From Phragmitibacter flavus (GTDB lineage: Bacteria; Verrucomicrobiota; Verrucomicrobiia; Verrucomicrobiales; Verrucomicrobiaceae), in assembly GCF_005780165.1 (NCBI RefSeq), contig NZ_VAUV01000012.1, forward strand, positions 1-64,000: DNA of 64,000 bases, given 5' to 3'. Below, one piece after another: positions 1 through 8,800 of this stretch. Under the pieces are notes generated by a model. The model was not told the DNA's origin. It did not search any database and saw only the letters and a program-made list of their open reading frames with translations. Within the stretch, counting starts at the first letter, position 1. Each line of letters opens with the position of its first letter. The position numbers and the translations under genes are program-made.

Positions 1-126
1 AATGCGGAATGCGGAATGCGGAATGCGGAATGCGGAATGCGGAATGCGGAATGCGGAATGCGGAATGCGGAATGCGGAATGCGGAATGCGGAATGCGGAA
101 TGCGGAATGCGGAATGCGGAATGCGG
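1..126. repeat. Heptamer tandem array (AATGCGG)
   Basis: Eighteen perfect copies of the 7-bp unit AATGCGG run from the first base of the window, so the array may continue to the left. The unit length is not a multiple of three, so a reading frame crossing it encodes a 7-residue repeat, and gain or loss of a unit shifts the frame. The copies are identical, which suggests recent expansion. Bases 127-219 hold nothing I recognise. Confidence 0.97.
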
Positions 127-219
127 AGGTTTTTGCCACAAGGGATCACAAAGAACGCAAAGATGAAATGAGGTGGGGAGATCGGATGGAGGGGGTGATC
201 GATGAATCAATGACTACTC

Positions 220-402
220 TCACCAGAGAAGTCGGAGGTTTGGAATGGTTTGGAAGGCGGGATCGATGGTGACCAGCGTCAACTCCTCGGAAATGCTTTG
301 TGCTGCGATCATTCGGTCGAACGGGTCGCGATGGGGGAATCGAGCAGCAACCTCATGAATCGGAGCGATCAGAAATGGGGAACCGCAAGGGATCTGAAGC
401 AT
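220..402 (-). pseudogene. VapC-like PIN toxin, C-terminal half only
   Basis: The 60 residues match the second half of a PIN-domain toxin. They include HRDPFDRMIAAQ, the conserved block carrying a catalytic Asp, then LTLVTIDPAF and a terminal LRLLW. A complete PIN toxin is about 130 residues and starts with an LDTHxLLW-type strand with the first catalytic Asp; that half is absent. The preceding antitoxin-like frame runs directly into this segment, so an internal deletion probably fused the two genes. Without the N-terminal acidic residues a working ribonuclease is not expected. PIN-domain identity is inferred from motifs. Confidence 0.75.
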
Positions 403-643
403 GACCTTCCTCCCACAGTTGTAGTTCGGTCTCTGACATGGGTTGCAACAAGGCGTCGGTGTTGCTGATTAGACCTCGACCTCGAAAGCGACCGGGTTGC
501 CGTGGTTGGCGAAGAGTTGTAGAGACGAGTTTTGCGAGTGGAACGCCATTCTAGGCGATGATGATTTCTTCACCACGCGCGACCTGCACAAGAAGGCGCG
601 AAAGATGGGTTTTGGCTTCGTGGATGTTAACGGTAGTCGCCAT
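353..643 (-). pseudogene. Phd/YefM-type antitoxin with in-frame stop
   Basis: From the ATG at 641-643 the frame reads MATTVNIHEAKTHLSRLLVQ and then VARGEEIIIA, a typical Phd/YefM antitoxin N-terminus. An amber codon follows at 551-553. Beyond it the same frame continues as NGVPLAKLV and later MSETELQLWEEG, which is the normal remainder of such antitoxins, so one codon change interrupts an otherwise recognisable gene. The frame then runs into the toxin remnant and stops at 353. With the truncated toxin beside it, this is a decayed toxin-antitoxin locus. The 30-residue N-terminal fragment might still bind DNA, but nothing here shows that. Confidence 0.75.
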
Positions 644-782
644 GGTGAAGATTAGTCTAGGCATTAAACCAAGTAAATAATGTCGAGTATGGGGAGCGCC
701 TTGGAGAATAGTTGTCGGCGACGTGAGTTGAGGGGCGTGAATGAGGTTGCGGGTGGGGGATGTTGCTTCAAGGTGGTAGGAT

Positions 783-1658
783 ATGCATAGCATGACGGGT
801 TTTGGAAGGGGTGAGGCCATCGCGGATGGAGTGGTTTGGCGTGCGGAGGTGAGTTCGGTGAATCGCAAGCAGTTGGAGATCGTGGTGCAGTTGCCGAGAG
901 AACTGGGGGAGCTGGAGGCGGGGTTGCGCGGGAAGATTGCAGAGCGGCTTTCGAGGGGTCGGGTGCAGGCGAGTTTTGTGGCGGATCGCGGAGTGGGGTC
1001 GGCAACGAAGTTGAAGGTGGATGAGGATCTGGCGCGGCAGTATGCGGATTCGTTGACGCGGCTGGGGGCGTCGCTGGGATTGGAAGGTGGGGTGACGGCG
1101 ACGGATGCGGTGCGGTGGCCGGGGGTGTTTGTTTTGGAGCAGTCGAGCTGGTCGGCGGAGCTGGCGTTGCCGTTGTTGGAAAAGGCTATGGAGGGGGCGT
1201 TGGTTCAGATGTTGGCAATGCGGCGGACAGAGGGGGCGAATCTGAAGGTGGACATGCTGGCGCGGTTGGCGTTGCTGGAGGGGATGCTGGACGAGGCGGG
1301 GGTGCTGGCACCGCAGGCGGTGGTTCGGTTGCGGGATGCGTTGCGGGTGAGGCTGGAGGAGGCAGGATTGCCTTTGCCGCTGGACGATGAGCGGTTGGTG
1401 AAGGAGATCGCGATGTTTGCGGATCGTTGTGATATTTCCGAGGAGATCACGCGGGCGGCGAGTCACATCGGACAGTTTCGGGCTTACATGGAAAGCGGGG
1501 AGCCGGTGGGGAGGTCGCTGGATTTTCTGGCGCAGGAATTGTTTCGTGAGTTCAACACGATGGGCAGCAAGGCCAATCATGCGCCGCTGGCGCAGTTGAT
1601 TGTGCGGGCGAAGACGGAGCTTGAGAAAATCCGTGAACAGGTGCAAAACATTGAATGA
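783..1658 (+). CDS. yicC: YicC/YloC-family endoribonuclease
   Basis: The 291-residue product starts MHSMTGFGRGEA, the signature of the YicC family, and has the usual family length (about 290). YicC proteins form hexamers and act as endoribonucleases in small-RNA and stress-related RNA turnover; that is family knowledge. The C-terminal DUF1732 part is visible as ISEEITRAASHIGQFRAYM and DFLAQELFREFNTMGSKAN, which carry the conserved acidic, His and Asn residues. A purine-rich AGGTGGTAGG lies just upstream of the ATG. It overlaps the next gene by 4 bp (ATGA), so translation is probably coupled, and gmk lies one gene further on, a common bacterial association. Confidence 0.93.
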   Translation: MHSMTGFGRGEAIADGVVWRAEVSSVNRKQLEIVVQLPRELGELEAGLRGKIAERLSRGRVQASFVADRGVGSATKLKVDEDLARQYADSLTRLGASLGLEGGVTATDAVRWPGVFVLEQSSWSAELALPLLEKAMEGALVQMLAMRRTEGANLKVDMLARLALLEGMLDEAGVLAPQAVVRLRDALRVRLEEAGLPLPLDDERLVKEIAMFADRCDISEEITRAASHIGQFRAYMESGEPVGRSLDFLAQELFREFNTMGSKANHAPLAQLIVRAKTELEKIREQVQNIE

Positions 1659-2881
1659 GTTTTCGCACGGTTTTTTTGTTGGGCGCTTTGGTGGGGCCTT
1701 TGTCGTTGTTGGCGGCTGATCCGGATGCGCCGAGGAAGATCACGGTTTCGGCGGGAGATGTCGATAGGGTGGAGAGTCCGGTGCGGTTTGAGGTGCCGGG
1801 ATTGAGTGCGGGGATTTATGGGTTGAAGTCGGAGGGCGTGCAGACGGTGTTGCAGGTGGATGCAAGTGGTTGGGGCGTGATGGTGGAGCCGAAGCTGGCG
1901 AAGGGGGAGTCGAAGGTGTATGAAATCGCGCCGGCTTCGATGGAGGAGGCGACGGAGCAGGTGATCGCAAAGGTGGAGGGGGATGTGCTGGCGTTTGTGG
2001 GAGCAGGCGGGCCCTTGTTGAGTTATCAAATGGGGGCTTCGAAGGTGCCGGAGGGGACATCGGAGATTTTTTCGCACGGGGCGTATCTGCATCCGGTGTT
2101 TAGTCCGGGTGGCAAGGTGGTGACGGCGGATTATCCGGCGGATCATCAACATCATCGGGGGATTTGGATGGCGTGGACGAAGACGAGTTTTGAAGGTCGG
2201 TCACCGGATTTTTGGAACATGGGCAAGGACAAGTCGGGGAAGCTGACGGGAGAGGTGCGGTTTGATGCGTTGCATGAGTCGTGGGGCGGACCGGTGTATG
2301 GCGGTTTTGGTTCGTCGCACCGGCATCTGGATCATACCAGCGGGACGGAGAAAGAGGTGTTGGGAGAGCTTTGGAATGTGCGGGTGTATCGTCCGATAAT
2401 GAAGCCGGTGGCGCTGACGTTGTTTGATTTTAACTCGGTGCAGACGACGGCGGGGGCGGAGCCGCTGAAGCTGCCAAAGTATCATTACGGCGGTTTGGGC
2501 GTGCGGGGGAATCGGGCCTGGGATGCGGAAGATGCGGTGGTGATGCTGACGTCGAACGGGGATGATCGAAAGAAGGGCGATGCGACAAATGCGAAATGGG
2601 TTTATTTGGGTGGCGATGTGGAAGGGGCGAAGACGGGGATGGTGGTGTTGATTCATCCAGACAATTTTCGGTTTCCACAGCCGTTGAGGTTGAATCCGAA
2701 ACATCCGCAGTTGAGCGTGGCTCCGTCACAGGGTGGGGATTGGGCGATTGCGTCGGACACGACTTATGTTTCCAATTACCGTTTTGTGGTGATGGATGGA
2801 GCGCCGGATGCGGATTTGTTGGAGCGGCTTTGGCTGGACTATGCGAAGCCGATCATGGTGAAGGTGGGCAAAGGAAAGTAA
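1655..2881 (+). CDS. Secreted DUF6807 (PmoA-like) protein
   Basis: The 408-residue protein begins with a hydrophobic signal segment (VFLLGALVGPLSLLAA) and is probably exported. The body fits the DUF6807/PmoA-like family, common in Verrucomicrobiota and Planctomycetota. Typical signs are YPADHQHHRGIWMAW, HLDHTSGTEKEVLGE and a C-terminal FRFPQPLRLNP. The His-rich blocks suggest a metal or carbohydrate site, but no activity is established from the sequence. Homologues often occur in polysaccharide-use gene sets; here the gene sits between yicC and gmk instead, coupled by ATGA overlap to yicC. The placement of a secreted protein inside this housekeeping pair is unusual. Confidence 0.8.
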   Translation: MSFRTVFLLGALVGPLSLLAADPDAPRKITVSAGDVDRVESPVRFEVPGLSAGIYGLKSEGVQTVLQVDASGWGVMVEPKLAKGESKVYEIAPASMEEATEQVIAKVEGDVLAFVGAGGPLLSYQMGASKVPEGTSEIFSHGAYLHPVFSPGGKVVTADYPADHQHHRGIWMAWTKTSFEGRSPDFWNMGKDKSGKLTGEVRFDALHESWGGPVYGGFGSSHRHLDHTSGTEKEVLGELWNVRVYRPIMKPVALTLFDFNSVQTTAGAEPLKLPKYHYGGLGVRGNRAWDAEDAVVMLTSNGDDRKKGDATNAKWVYLGGDVEGAKTGMVVLIHPDNFRFPQPLRLNPKHPQLSVAPSQGGDWAIASDTTYVSNYRFVVMDGAPDADLLERLWLDYAKPIMVKVGKGK

Positions 2882-2903
2882 AGTTGAGGGATTTTTTAAT
2901 GCA

Positions 2904-3527
2904 ATGATGACTGAGATTAAGATGCCGGATTTGAGGCTTGGGGTGTTGCTGGTGGTGTCGGGTCCATCGGGCTCGGGCAAAACAACATTGTGCCGGCGGT
3001 TGTGCCGTGATGGGGAGGCGGTGTTTTCGGTGTCATGCACGACGAGGCCGCCACGGGTGGGGGAGGTGAATGGCCGGGATTATTTTTTCCTCGATGAGGA
3101 GACGTTCATGGCGCGGGTGGAGAAGGGGGAGTTTTTTGAATGGGCGCGGGTGCACGGCAATTTGTATGGGACGCTGAAGAGTTATGTGACGGAGTTGTTG
3201 TTGCGGGGGGAGGATGTGATGCTGGACATCGATGTGCAGGGGGCGGCGCAGGTGAGGGAGTGCGAGGATGAGGTGATCCAGCGTTGTTTGGCGGATGTTT
3301 TCATTTTGCCACCGAGTGTCGAAGAGTTGGATCGGAGGCTGACGGGCCGGGGTTCAGAAAGCGCGGAACGGCATGCGTTGCGGATGGAGAATGCGGTGCA
3401 TGAGATGGCGCATTGGAAAAGTTACCGGCATGCGCTGGTGAGTGGGGCGCATGAGGAGGATTATGTGCGGTTTGGAGCGCTGCTGGTGGCGGAGCGGATG
3501 CGGGTGTCAAGGTATTTGGGGGTGTGA
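2904..3527 (+). CDS. gmk: Guanylate kinase
   Basis: Guanylate kinase phosphorylates GMP to GDP with ATP, an essential step in nucleotide supply. The 207-residue length is normal. The P-loop GPSGSGKTT lies near residue 20. The GMP-binding block follows (SCTTRPPRVGEVNGRDYFF, with the conserved Arg and Tyr), then the DIDVQGAAQVRE strand with the catalytic-site Asp. The LID is visible as RLTGRGSESAE. A GAGGG motif lies about 15 bases upstream of the start, and ATG codons at 2904 and 2907 are both possible. The last 24 bases of the gene recur almost unchanged at 4166-4189. Confidence 0.95.
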   Translation: MMTEIKMPDLRLGVLLVVSGPSGSGKTTLCRRLCRDGEAVFSVSCTTRPPRVGEVNGRDYFFLDEETFMARVEKGEFFEWARVHGNLYGTLKSYVTELLLRGEDVMLDIDVQGAAQVRECEDEVIQRCLADVFILPPSVEELDRRLTGRGSESAERHALRMENAVHEMAHWKSYRHALVSGAHEEDYVRFGALLVAERMRVSRYLGV

Positions 3528-3542
3528 GGTTGACGCTGCGGG

Positions 3543-3568
3543 ATCATGATATATGATGACGTTATCAT
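3543..3568. promoter_or_regulatory. Possible autoregulatory operator of the TA pair
   Basis: Two overlapping perfect 5-bp inverted repeats sit directly in front of the antitoxin: ATCAT (3543-3547) with ATGAT (3553-3557), and ATGAT with ATCAT (3564-3568). The second touches the antitoxin start codon. Ribbon-helix-helix antitoxins commonly bind such short palindromes to repress their own operon. That the site is bound is inference. Confidence 0.4.
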
Positions 3569-3788
3569 GAGAACAATTGTGGATTTACCGGATGAACAAT
3601 TGGGGGCGTTGAGTGCGATGTGCGCGCGGGAGGGGATTTCGCGGGCTGAGGCCATTAGAAGGGCGTTGTCGGCGATGCTGGTTGAGAAAAGCGCGCGGGG
3701 GCGGGATGAGGCGTTTGGAGCTTGGAAGAAGAAGAAAGTTGATTCGAGAGAGTTGGTCGATAAAATGCGTGAGGAGTGGGATCGGTGA
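3567..3788 (+). CDS. Ribbon-helix-helix (CopG/Arc) antitoxin
   Basis: From the ATG at 3567 the product is 73 residues: MRTIVDLPDEQLGALSAM, then REGISRAEAIRRALSAML and a charged tail. The strand-helix-helix pattern with a short N-terminal beta strand (RTIVDLP) fits an RHH DNA-binding antitoxin; the C-terminal part would bind the PIN toxin. An in-frame start at 3546 is less likely because it would lie inside the palindromic operator. The stop codon overlaps the toxin GTG start (GTGA, 3785-3788), the classic coupled arrangement. The partner toxin is frameshifted, so this antitoxin may be an orphan. Confidence 0.8.
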   Translation: MRTIVDLPDEQLGALSAMCAREGISRAEAIRRALSAMLVEKSARGRDEAFGAWKKKKVDSRELVDKMREEWDR

Positions 3789-4149
3789 AGGCGTTGTTCG
3801 ATAGCGATGTGTTGATTGATTACCTTCAAGGGCTTCCCCAGGCAAAACGGGAGTTGGAGCTCTACGACGAATTTTTTATTCCATGATCTCATGGATGGAG
3901 GTGATGTGTGGAGCAGGCAATGAGGATGAGCGGCAGGCTGCGAAGGCCTTGTTTGCTTCAATGAAGGCTGTGGAAATATCGATGGAGGTGGCCATGAAGG
4001 CAGTTGGTTATCGAAGGACACAACGGCTTAAGTTGCCTGACGCGATCATTCTGGCGTGCGCGGATTGTCAAGGATGCATTTTGGTGACGCGCAATACGAA
4101 GGATTTTGATGTGGGGAATCCGATGGTGAGGATACCCTATCGCGTGTGA
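3785..4149 (+). pseudogene. VapC-like PIN toxin interrupted by a frameshift
   Basis: The GTG start overlaps the antitoxin stop. The first 33 codons give MKALFDSDVLIDYLQGL (first catalytic Asp), then YDEFFIP and a stop at 3884. A second frame, opening before the ATG at 3883, continues as MISWMEVMCGAGNEDE (Glu of the active site) and LPDAIILACAD (later Asp), ending KDFDVGNPMVRI. The break falls at a run of six T (3872-3877). A seventh T would join the halves as DEFFYSMISWMEV, giving a normal PIN domain of about 121 residues. This is either a true inactivating single-base deletion or a homopolymer sequencing error. Programmed frameshifting is less likely. Confidence 0.8.
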
Positions 4150-4165
4150 TGGTAGATGTGGGAGT

Positions 4166-4189
4166 GGGTGTCGAGGTATTTGGGGGTGT
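4166..4189 (+). repeat. Copy of the gmk 3' end
   Basis: The 24 bases match the last codons of gmk (3503-3526) at 23 of 24 positions, but here they are not followed by a complete toxin-antitoxin pair. A fragment of the toxin 3' end lies 240 bp further on. Together they suggest that a segment from the gmk end through the toxin was once duplicated in tandem and then mostly lost. Confidence 0.7.
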
Positions 4190-4315
4190 ATTGGTGGGGA
4201 GGGAGATGATCGATCGCGGTTTACGACCGGCTATGGTCGGAAGGCATCAAGGTATGCCATGGACCGAAACGCCGGTGGAGCGGGCTTTCAGCCCTATGCC
4301 ATTGCTGCCACCCCA

Positions 4316-4360
4316 CCTTGGGCGTTGCCCAAGGCTGTCATGGGCCGCGCCGTTGGCGCT
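4316..4360. repeat. Twin-hairpin dispersed element, copy 1
   Basis: Two hairpins with GTT loops: TTGGGC-GTT-GCCCAA (4318-4332) and GCGCC-GTT-GGCGC (4347-4359). A second copy at 62875-62919 matches at 39 of 45 bases, and its differences in the stems are compensatory. The rest of 4190-4423 holds further short inverted repeats and no convincing gene. Confidence 0.75.
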
Positions 4361-4423
4361 ACGGTGGCGGATGCCATAATCTCGCCTTGGGGCGCTACGG
4401 AGTTCGGCGCGGAGAGCCCTAGG

Positions 4424-4489
4424 ATGACATGCGATGCGAAGGATTTCGATGGGGGTGATCCGATGGTGGGGATTGCTGATCGGATGTGG
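4424..4489 (+). pseudogene. Fragment of a second VapC-like 3' end
   Basis: The frame reads KDFDGGDPMVGIADRM, which parallels KDFDVGNPMVRIPYRV at the end of the frameshifted toxin (4099-4146). At the DNA level about 36 of 50 bases agree. It is too short to encode anything functional and is best read as the far edge of the decayed tandem duplication that begins at 4166. Confidence 0.6.
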
Positions 4490-4522
4490 AGGCGGGTGGG
4501 GAAGGTTTTTACGTTGAGGCGC

Positions 4523-4570
4523 TTCGCACGGGTTTTGGTGATGACCGCACGAGACGGCGGCGCTCCCGGG
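4523..4570. repeat. Dispersed 3'-flank element, copy 1
   Basis: The block ending GACGGCGGCGCTCCCGGG lies just beyond the stop of the DUF1501 gene (4579). A similar block ends just beyond the stop of the large kinase gene (20233-20280): 26 of 30 bases agree over the last part, and the preceding bases are also similar. Both sit in the same orientation relative to the neighbouring gene. Confidence 0.6.
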
Positions 4571-4578
4571 TTCAGGGA

Positions 4579-5844
4579 TTATGAGAACAGGGCGGAGATG
4601 GGGTGGCCGCCGTCGGTGATGGGGATGGGGCGGCTGGCGTCCATGAGCTCGTGATAGGGGTTGATGCCCATGGCGGCGTGGATGGTGGCGTGGAAGTCGG
4701 GGACGGAGACAGGGTTTTCGACCACGGTTTTGGAGAGTTCATCGGTGACGCCGTAGGCTCCCTGGTGTTTGAGTCCGCCGCCGGCGAGGACCATGGTGAA
4801 GGCTTTCCCTTGATGGCCGCGTCCGCCGCCGCCGTCGAACTCGGGGGGGCGGCCAAATTCGGTGGCGATTACGATGAGGGTTTTGTCGAGGAGCTTTTTG
4901 GATTCGAGGTCGGTGATCAGGGTGGAGAGGACAGCGTCGAGTTCCTTGATGAGGATGTGTTGTTGGAGCTGGCCGTCGTTGTGGGTGTCCCAGCCGGTGC
5001 CGTTGACGAAGCCGGGGTTGTGGGAGACTTCGACAAAACGGACGCCGTCCTGGATGAGGCGGCGGGCGAGGAGGCAGCGCTGACCGAATTCGCCGGCGTA
5101 GGCGTTGCGGAGATCGGCGGGTTCGGCTTTGAGGTTGAAGTTGCGCATGAACTCGGGTCCGGCGAGGCGCAGGGCTTCGCGTTGGGCGGTTTCGTATTCG
5201 GCAATGGCGGCGGCCTGGGCGACGTTGGCCTGGAGGGGTTTCAGGAGTTTCTCGCGGGCGGCCATGCGGGCGCTGTCGACGTCTTCGGGTCGGGTGAAAC
5301 CGGAGGGGCCGGCTTCGGTGTCGACGAGGTAGATGTTGCCGTATTTGGAACCGAGGAAGCCGGGGCCGCGGCTGACGCTCGGATAGCCGATGAGCATGTA
5401 GGCGGGGACGCGGGGGTTGGCGGCGCCGCGTTGGTGGGCGACGATGGAGCCGATGGAGGGATAGGTGACGTTGCCGCTGACGGGGCGTCCGGTGTGGACG
5501 AAGTTGGTGGCGATGGCGTGTTCGTCGATGACGGCGTGGTTGACGGTGCGCACGGCGGTGATGTGCTCCATGAGCTTCGCGGTTTTGGCGAGGTGCTCGG
5601 TGACGCGGACGTGGGGGACGCTGGTGTCGATGGAGGGGTAGTCGGAGCCGGCGGCGCGGGGTTTCACCTTGGACGGGCTGTGGACTTTGGGATCGAAGGT
5701 GTCGATTTGGGCCATGCCACCGCCGAGCCAGATGAAGATGCAGTGTTGGGCTTTTCCGAGTTTTGGTGTGGCGGAGGAGGCGCTGAGGAATGCGGGAGCG
5801 AAGGGGGCCAGGGCGGTGGAGCGGAGGAAGTGGCGGCGGTTCAT
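4579..5844 (-). CDS. DUF1501 secreted protein
   Basis: Starting at [19 protein letters not shown] the product is 421 residues. The twin-arginine-like RRHFLRS motif plus hydrophobic stretch suggests export by Tat; an upstream extension has no such logic, so I use this start. DUF1501 proteins are related to the alkaline phosphatase/sulfatase fold. Seen here are [19 protein letters not shown] near the start, [13 protein letters not shown], and the [12 protein letters not shown]...GRGHQGKAF block near the C-terminus. Members are nearly always paired with PSD1/DUF1549/DUF1553 cytochrome-type proteins in Planctomycetota and Verrucomicrobiota. Here that partner starts the operon 32 bp upstream. The pair's role, possibly in polymer degradation, is not established. 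Confidence 0.9.
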   Translation of the reverse strand: MNRRHFLRSTALAPFAPAFLSASSATPKLGKAQHCIFIWLGGGMAQIDTFDPKVHSPSKVKPRAAGSDYPSIDTSVPHVRVTEHLAKTAKLMEHITAVRTVNHAVIDEHAIATNFVHTGRPVSGNVTYPSIGSIVAHQRGAANPRVPAYMLIGYPSVSRGPGFLGSKYGNIYLVDTEAGPSGFTRPEDVDSARMAAREKLLKPLQANVAQAAAIAEYETAQREALRLAGPEFMRNFNLKAEPADLRNAYAGEFGQRCLLARRLIQDGVRFVEVSHNPGFVNGTGWDTHNDGQLQQHILIKELDAVLSTLITDLESKKLLDKTLIVIATEFGRPPEFDGGGGRGHQGKAFTMVLAGGGLKHQGAYGVTDELSKTVVENPVSVPDFHATIHAAMGINPYHELMDASRPIPITDGGHPISALFS

Positions 5845-5876
5845 GGGAAGTCGGAAGATTGGATCTGTTTTTTGGG

Positions 5877-8800
5877 TTATGGGGCGAAGACGGTTTCGGG
5901 GGCGTTGAGGAGGGCCCAGAGGGTGTCTTCCATGCGGAGACGCCACTCGGGAGTGAGTCGGTTGGTGGGGGGATCGCCTTTTCTTGCGGCGACTTCTTGT
6001 TGCTGACGAAGGACGTTAGCTTCGGCGTCGAGGTGGTTGGTCCAGGTGACGTATTTTTCGGGTCGGCGCTCTTTGGGCTGAGCGACGGGGATGGAGCCGG
6101 TGAAGATGCGGGTGTCGTAGCCTTGGCTGAGGTAGTCAATGTAGGTTTCGCGCTCTTCAGCGGTGGGTTTGCGGGTGAGGAGTTGGAGGAAGAGGGTGTC
6201 GATGAGTTGTTCGACGGACTGGTCTTTGAGGGCGAGCTGGGTGATGCCGTGGTCGTCGCTGAGACGGGTGAGCCAGATGGCCATGGTTCCGTTGGAGAGG
6301 ATGGCGGGTTGGAGGGCGCTGGGGGAGAGGTCGCGGGTGCTGAGGGGATCTTGTCGTGAGCCGCGCCAGCCGAACGCTTGCAAGACGTCGTTGATGGCCT
6401 GAATGCGGGGCAGGGCGAGGCTGGGTCGGTCGCGTTCGTTGGAGGTGCTGGTGAGTTCCCAGGCGCGGTTGGGAAGGCCGAGGTTGAGGGAACTGCCCAT
6501 GTCGCGGCGTCCGTCGATGTCGAGGCTGATTTCTTCGGTGCGCATCGGTTTGCCGGTGGCGGCGAAAGCGGAGTCGACGATTTGTTCGGCGGAGAGTCGG
6601 CGTGGGGCGGGGGCGGTGAAGAGGGGGCTGGCTTCGCGCAGGGCGGGGTCGGTGGCGCGCTGGTAGGCGTGGGAGTTGAAGATGAGGCGCGAGAGGTTTT
6701 TGAGGCTGTAGTTTTGGCGGGTGAATTCGCGTCCGAGCCAGGCGAGGAGTTCGGGATGGGTGGGTTTGCCTTTTTCCCAGTCTTCGACGGGGTTGATGAT
6801 GCCGCGTCCCATGAGTTCTTTCCAGACGCGGTTGGCAATGACCTGGGCGAAGCGCTGGTTTTGAGGGGCGGTGATGAGGGTGGCGAGTCGGTCGCGGGTG
6901 TCGGTGGGGGTTTCAGCGAGGGTGTCGGCGAGGGCGGCGGGGATGAGGTCTTCGAAGGGCCAAGCGGGGTCGACTTTGGTGCCGGGGTTGAGGGTGACCT
7001 GGATGAGCGGTTTGCGGCCGCCTTCGTGAAGTTTGTCGATGGGAACGCTGCTGGTGGTGGGGACGTCGAGGGAGGCTTTTTGCATCATGGCACCGAGTTC
7101 GAAGAGGTCCTGCTGGCTGCTTTCGTGGGCGGGCGAGTCGTGGCAGCGGGCGCATTTCATTTCGATGCCGAGAAAGGCGGTGGAGACGATGGTGCCTTTG
7201 GCGGCCATGGGGACGTCGTTTTGCGACGCGATACCAAAGCCGGCGGGGCCGCCGAAGCGGTTGGAGCCGCGCATGCGCAGGAGTTCGGTGACGAAGAGGT
7301 CGAAGGGTTTGTCGTCGCTGAGGGATTCGTGAAGGAAGAAGCGGAAGGGGCCGGTGTTGTTGAGGGTGGGGTTGAGGATGTTGGGGTTTTCGGCGAGGAC
7401 GTCCTGCCAGTAGCCCATCCAGCGGTCGGCCCAACGGGGGTCGGCGAGGAGGCGGTCGATGGTTGCCGCGCGTTTGTCTTTGGAGGTGTCGGCGAGGAAG
7501 GCTTCGATTTCTTTGAGGGTGGGGGGAATGCCGATGGTGTCGAGGGTGATGCGGCGGAGGAAGTGGAGGTCGGAGGTGGTGTCGGTGAGTTCGATGCGTT
7601 CGACATTGAGTTCGGGCCAGACGGCACCTTCGTCGATCCAGCGGCGCAGGATGTCGATTTGTTCGGCGGTCAATGGATGGCCTTTGGGGGGCATGATGTA
7701 GTCTTCGTCGGTGGTGGTGACGCGGTGGAAGAGGGAGCTTTCGGCGGCTTTGCCGGGGGTGATGGCGGGTCCGTCGGATTCGCCGCCGATGAGGGCGGAG
7801 GCGAGGTTGTCGAGGACGAGGTCGCCTTTGGTTTTGGTGCCTTGGTGGCAGCTGTAGCAGTTGGCTTCAAGGATGGGGAGGACTTCGCGGTAGAAGTTGA
7901 CGCCGTCTTTTTTGGCTTTGGTGTATTGGGTGGCGACGGTGGCGATTTTTGAGTTGATGAAGTGGTCGATGGCGTTGTTGGCCGGGTAGTCGGGGGTGGG
8001 GGCGGGGACGGGGATGTCCTTGGTGCTGGTGAGGTATTGTTGGGCGGCTTCGCGGCGTTTGTTCCAGTAAGGGGCGTGCTGCTGGCGGAGCTCTGCGCGG
8101 CGCTTTTGGTTGAGGGTGGTGAGTTGGGCAAGTTGGGCGTTCCGGTAGGCGGGAATGGCGGTATCGGGGTAGTCGATCCTTTGGGTGCCGGGGGTTAGCA
8201 GTTGCCAGGTTTGGGTGCCTTGGAGGGAGATGGCGACGATGGATTCGCCGAGTTCGGGTCGACGGTTGCTTCTGCCGACCATGCCTCCGACCATTTGCTC
8301 GTAGATGATGAGGTGTGAGCCGCCTTGGGATTCGAATTCGATCCAGGCTTCGCTGTCGCCGGGTTGGACCCAGCGGAAGTTGGGATCGCCGAGGTCGAGG
8401 AATTTGTCCTGTTCGCTGACGAGGTTGTGGGCGCTGGTGTTGTTTTTGGGGAAGGGGGTGGTGAGGGTTTGTTTGCCGTTGATGTGGAGTCGGGCGGCGC
8501 CGCGTCCGCGCATGAGGAGACGATGTTTGCCGACAGGGATTTCGACCTTGGCGGCGGCGCGGATGACGGAGGGGTTGGGGCGGTCGGCGCGGATGCCGGT
8601 ATCGATGTATTTCTGAGGGAGTTCGAAGAAACCGAAGGCGGACTCCTGGTAGGTCTCGGTGGGCTGTGGTGGATGATCGGGCCAGGCGTTTTTCCTGGGG
8701 ATGTTTTCTTCGCAGATTTGCACGAGGACTTTGCCGTCAGGGATGGTGGCGGGGTCGACCGTGGGGGGCGGGGGCATGAACTGGAAGCGCTGGGCGAGGG

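Noticed and set aside
9-272. 87-residue ORF made of MRNAECG repeats
   Set aside because: It is simply the heptamer array read in an open frame.
4259-4654. 131-residue ORF between the TA locus and DUF1501
   Set aside because: It crosses hairpin repeats and the toxin fragment and has no coherent protein; better explained as duplicated debris.
4739-6838. 699-residue minus-strand ORF overlapping DUF1501 and PSD1
   Set aside because: Pro/Ser/Arg-rich low-complexity translation in another frame of two well-supported genes.
6378-7952. 524-residue ORF antisense to the PSD1 gene
   Set aside because: It is a composition-driven shadow in G-rich coding DNA: mostly Gly, Ala, Glu, Asp and Val, with no domain; the opposite strand encodes clear conserved motifs.
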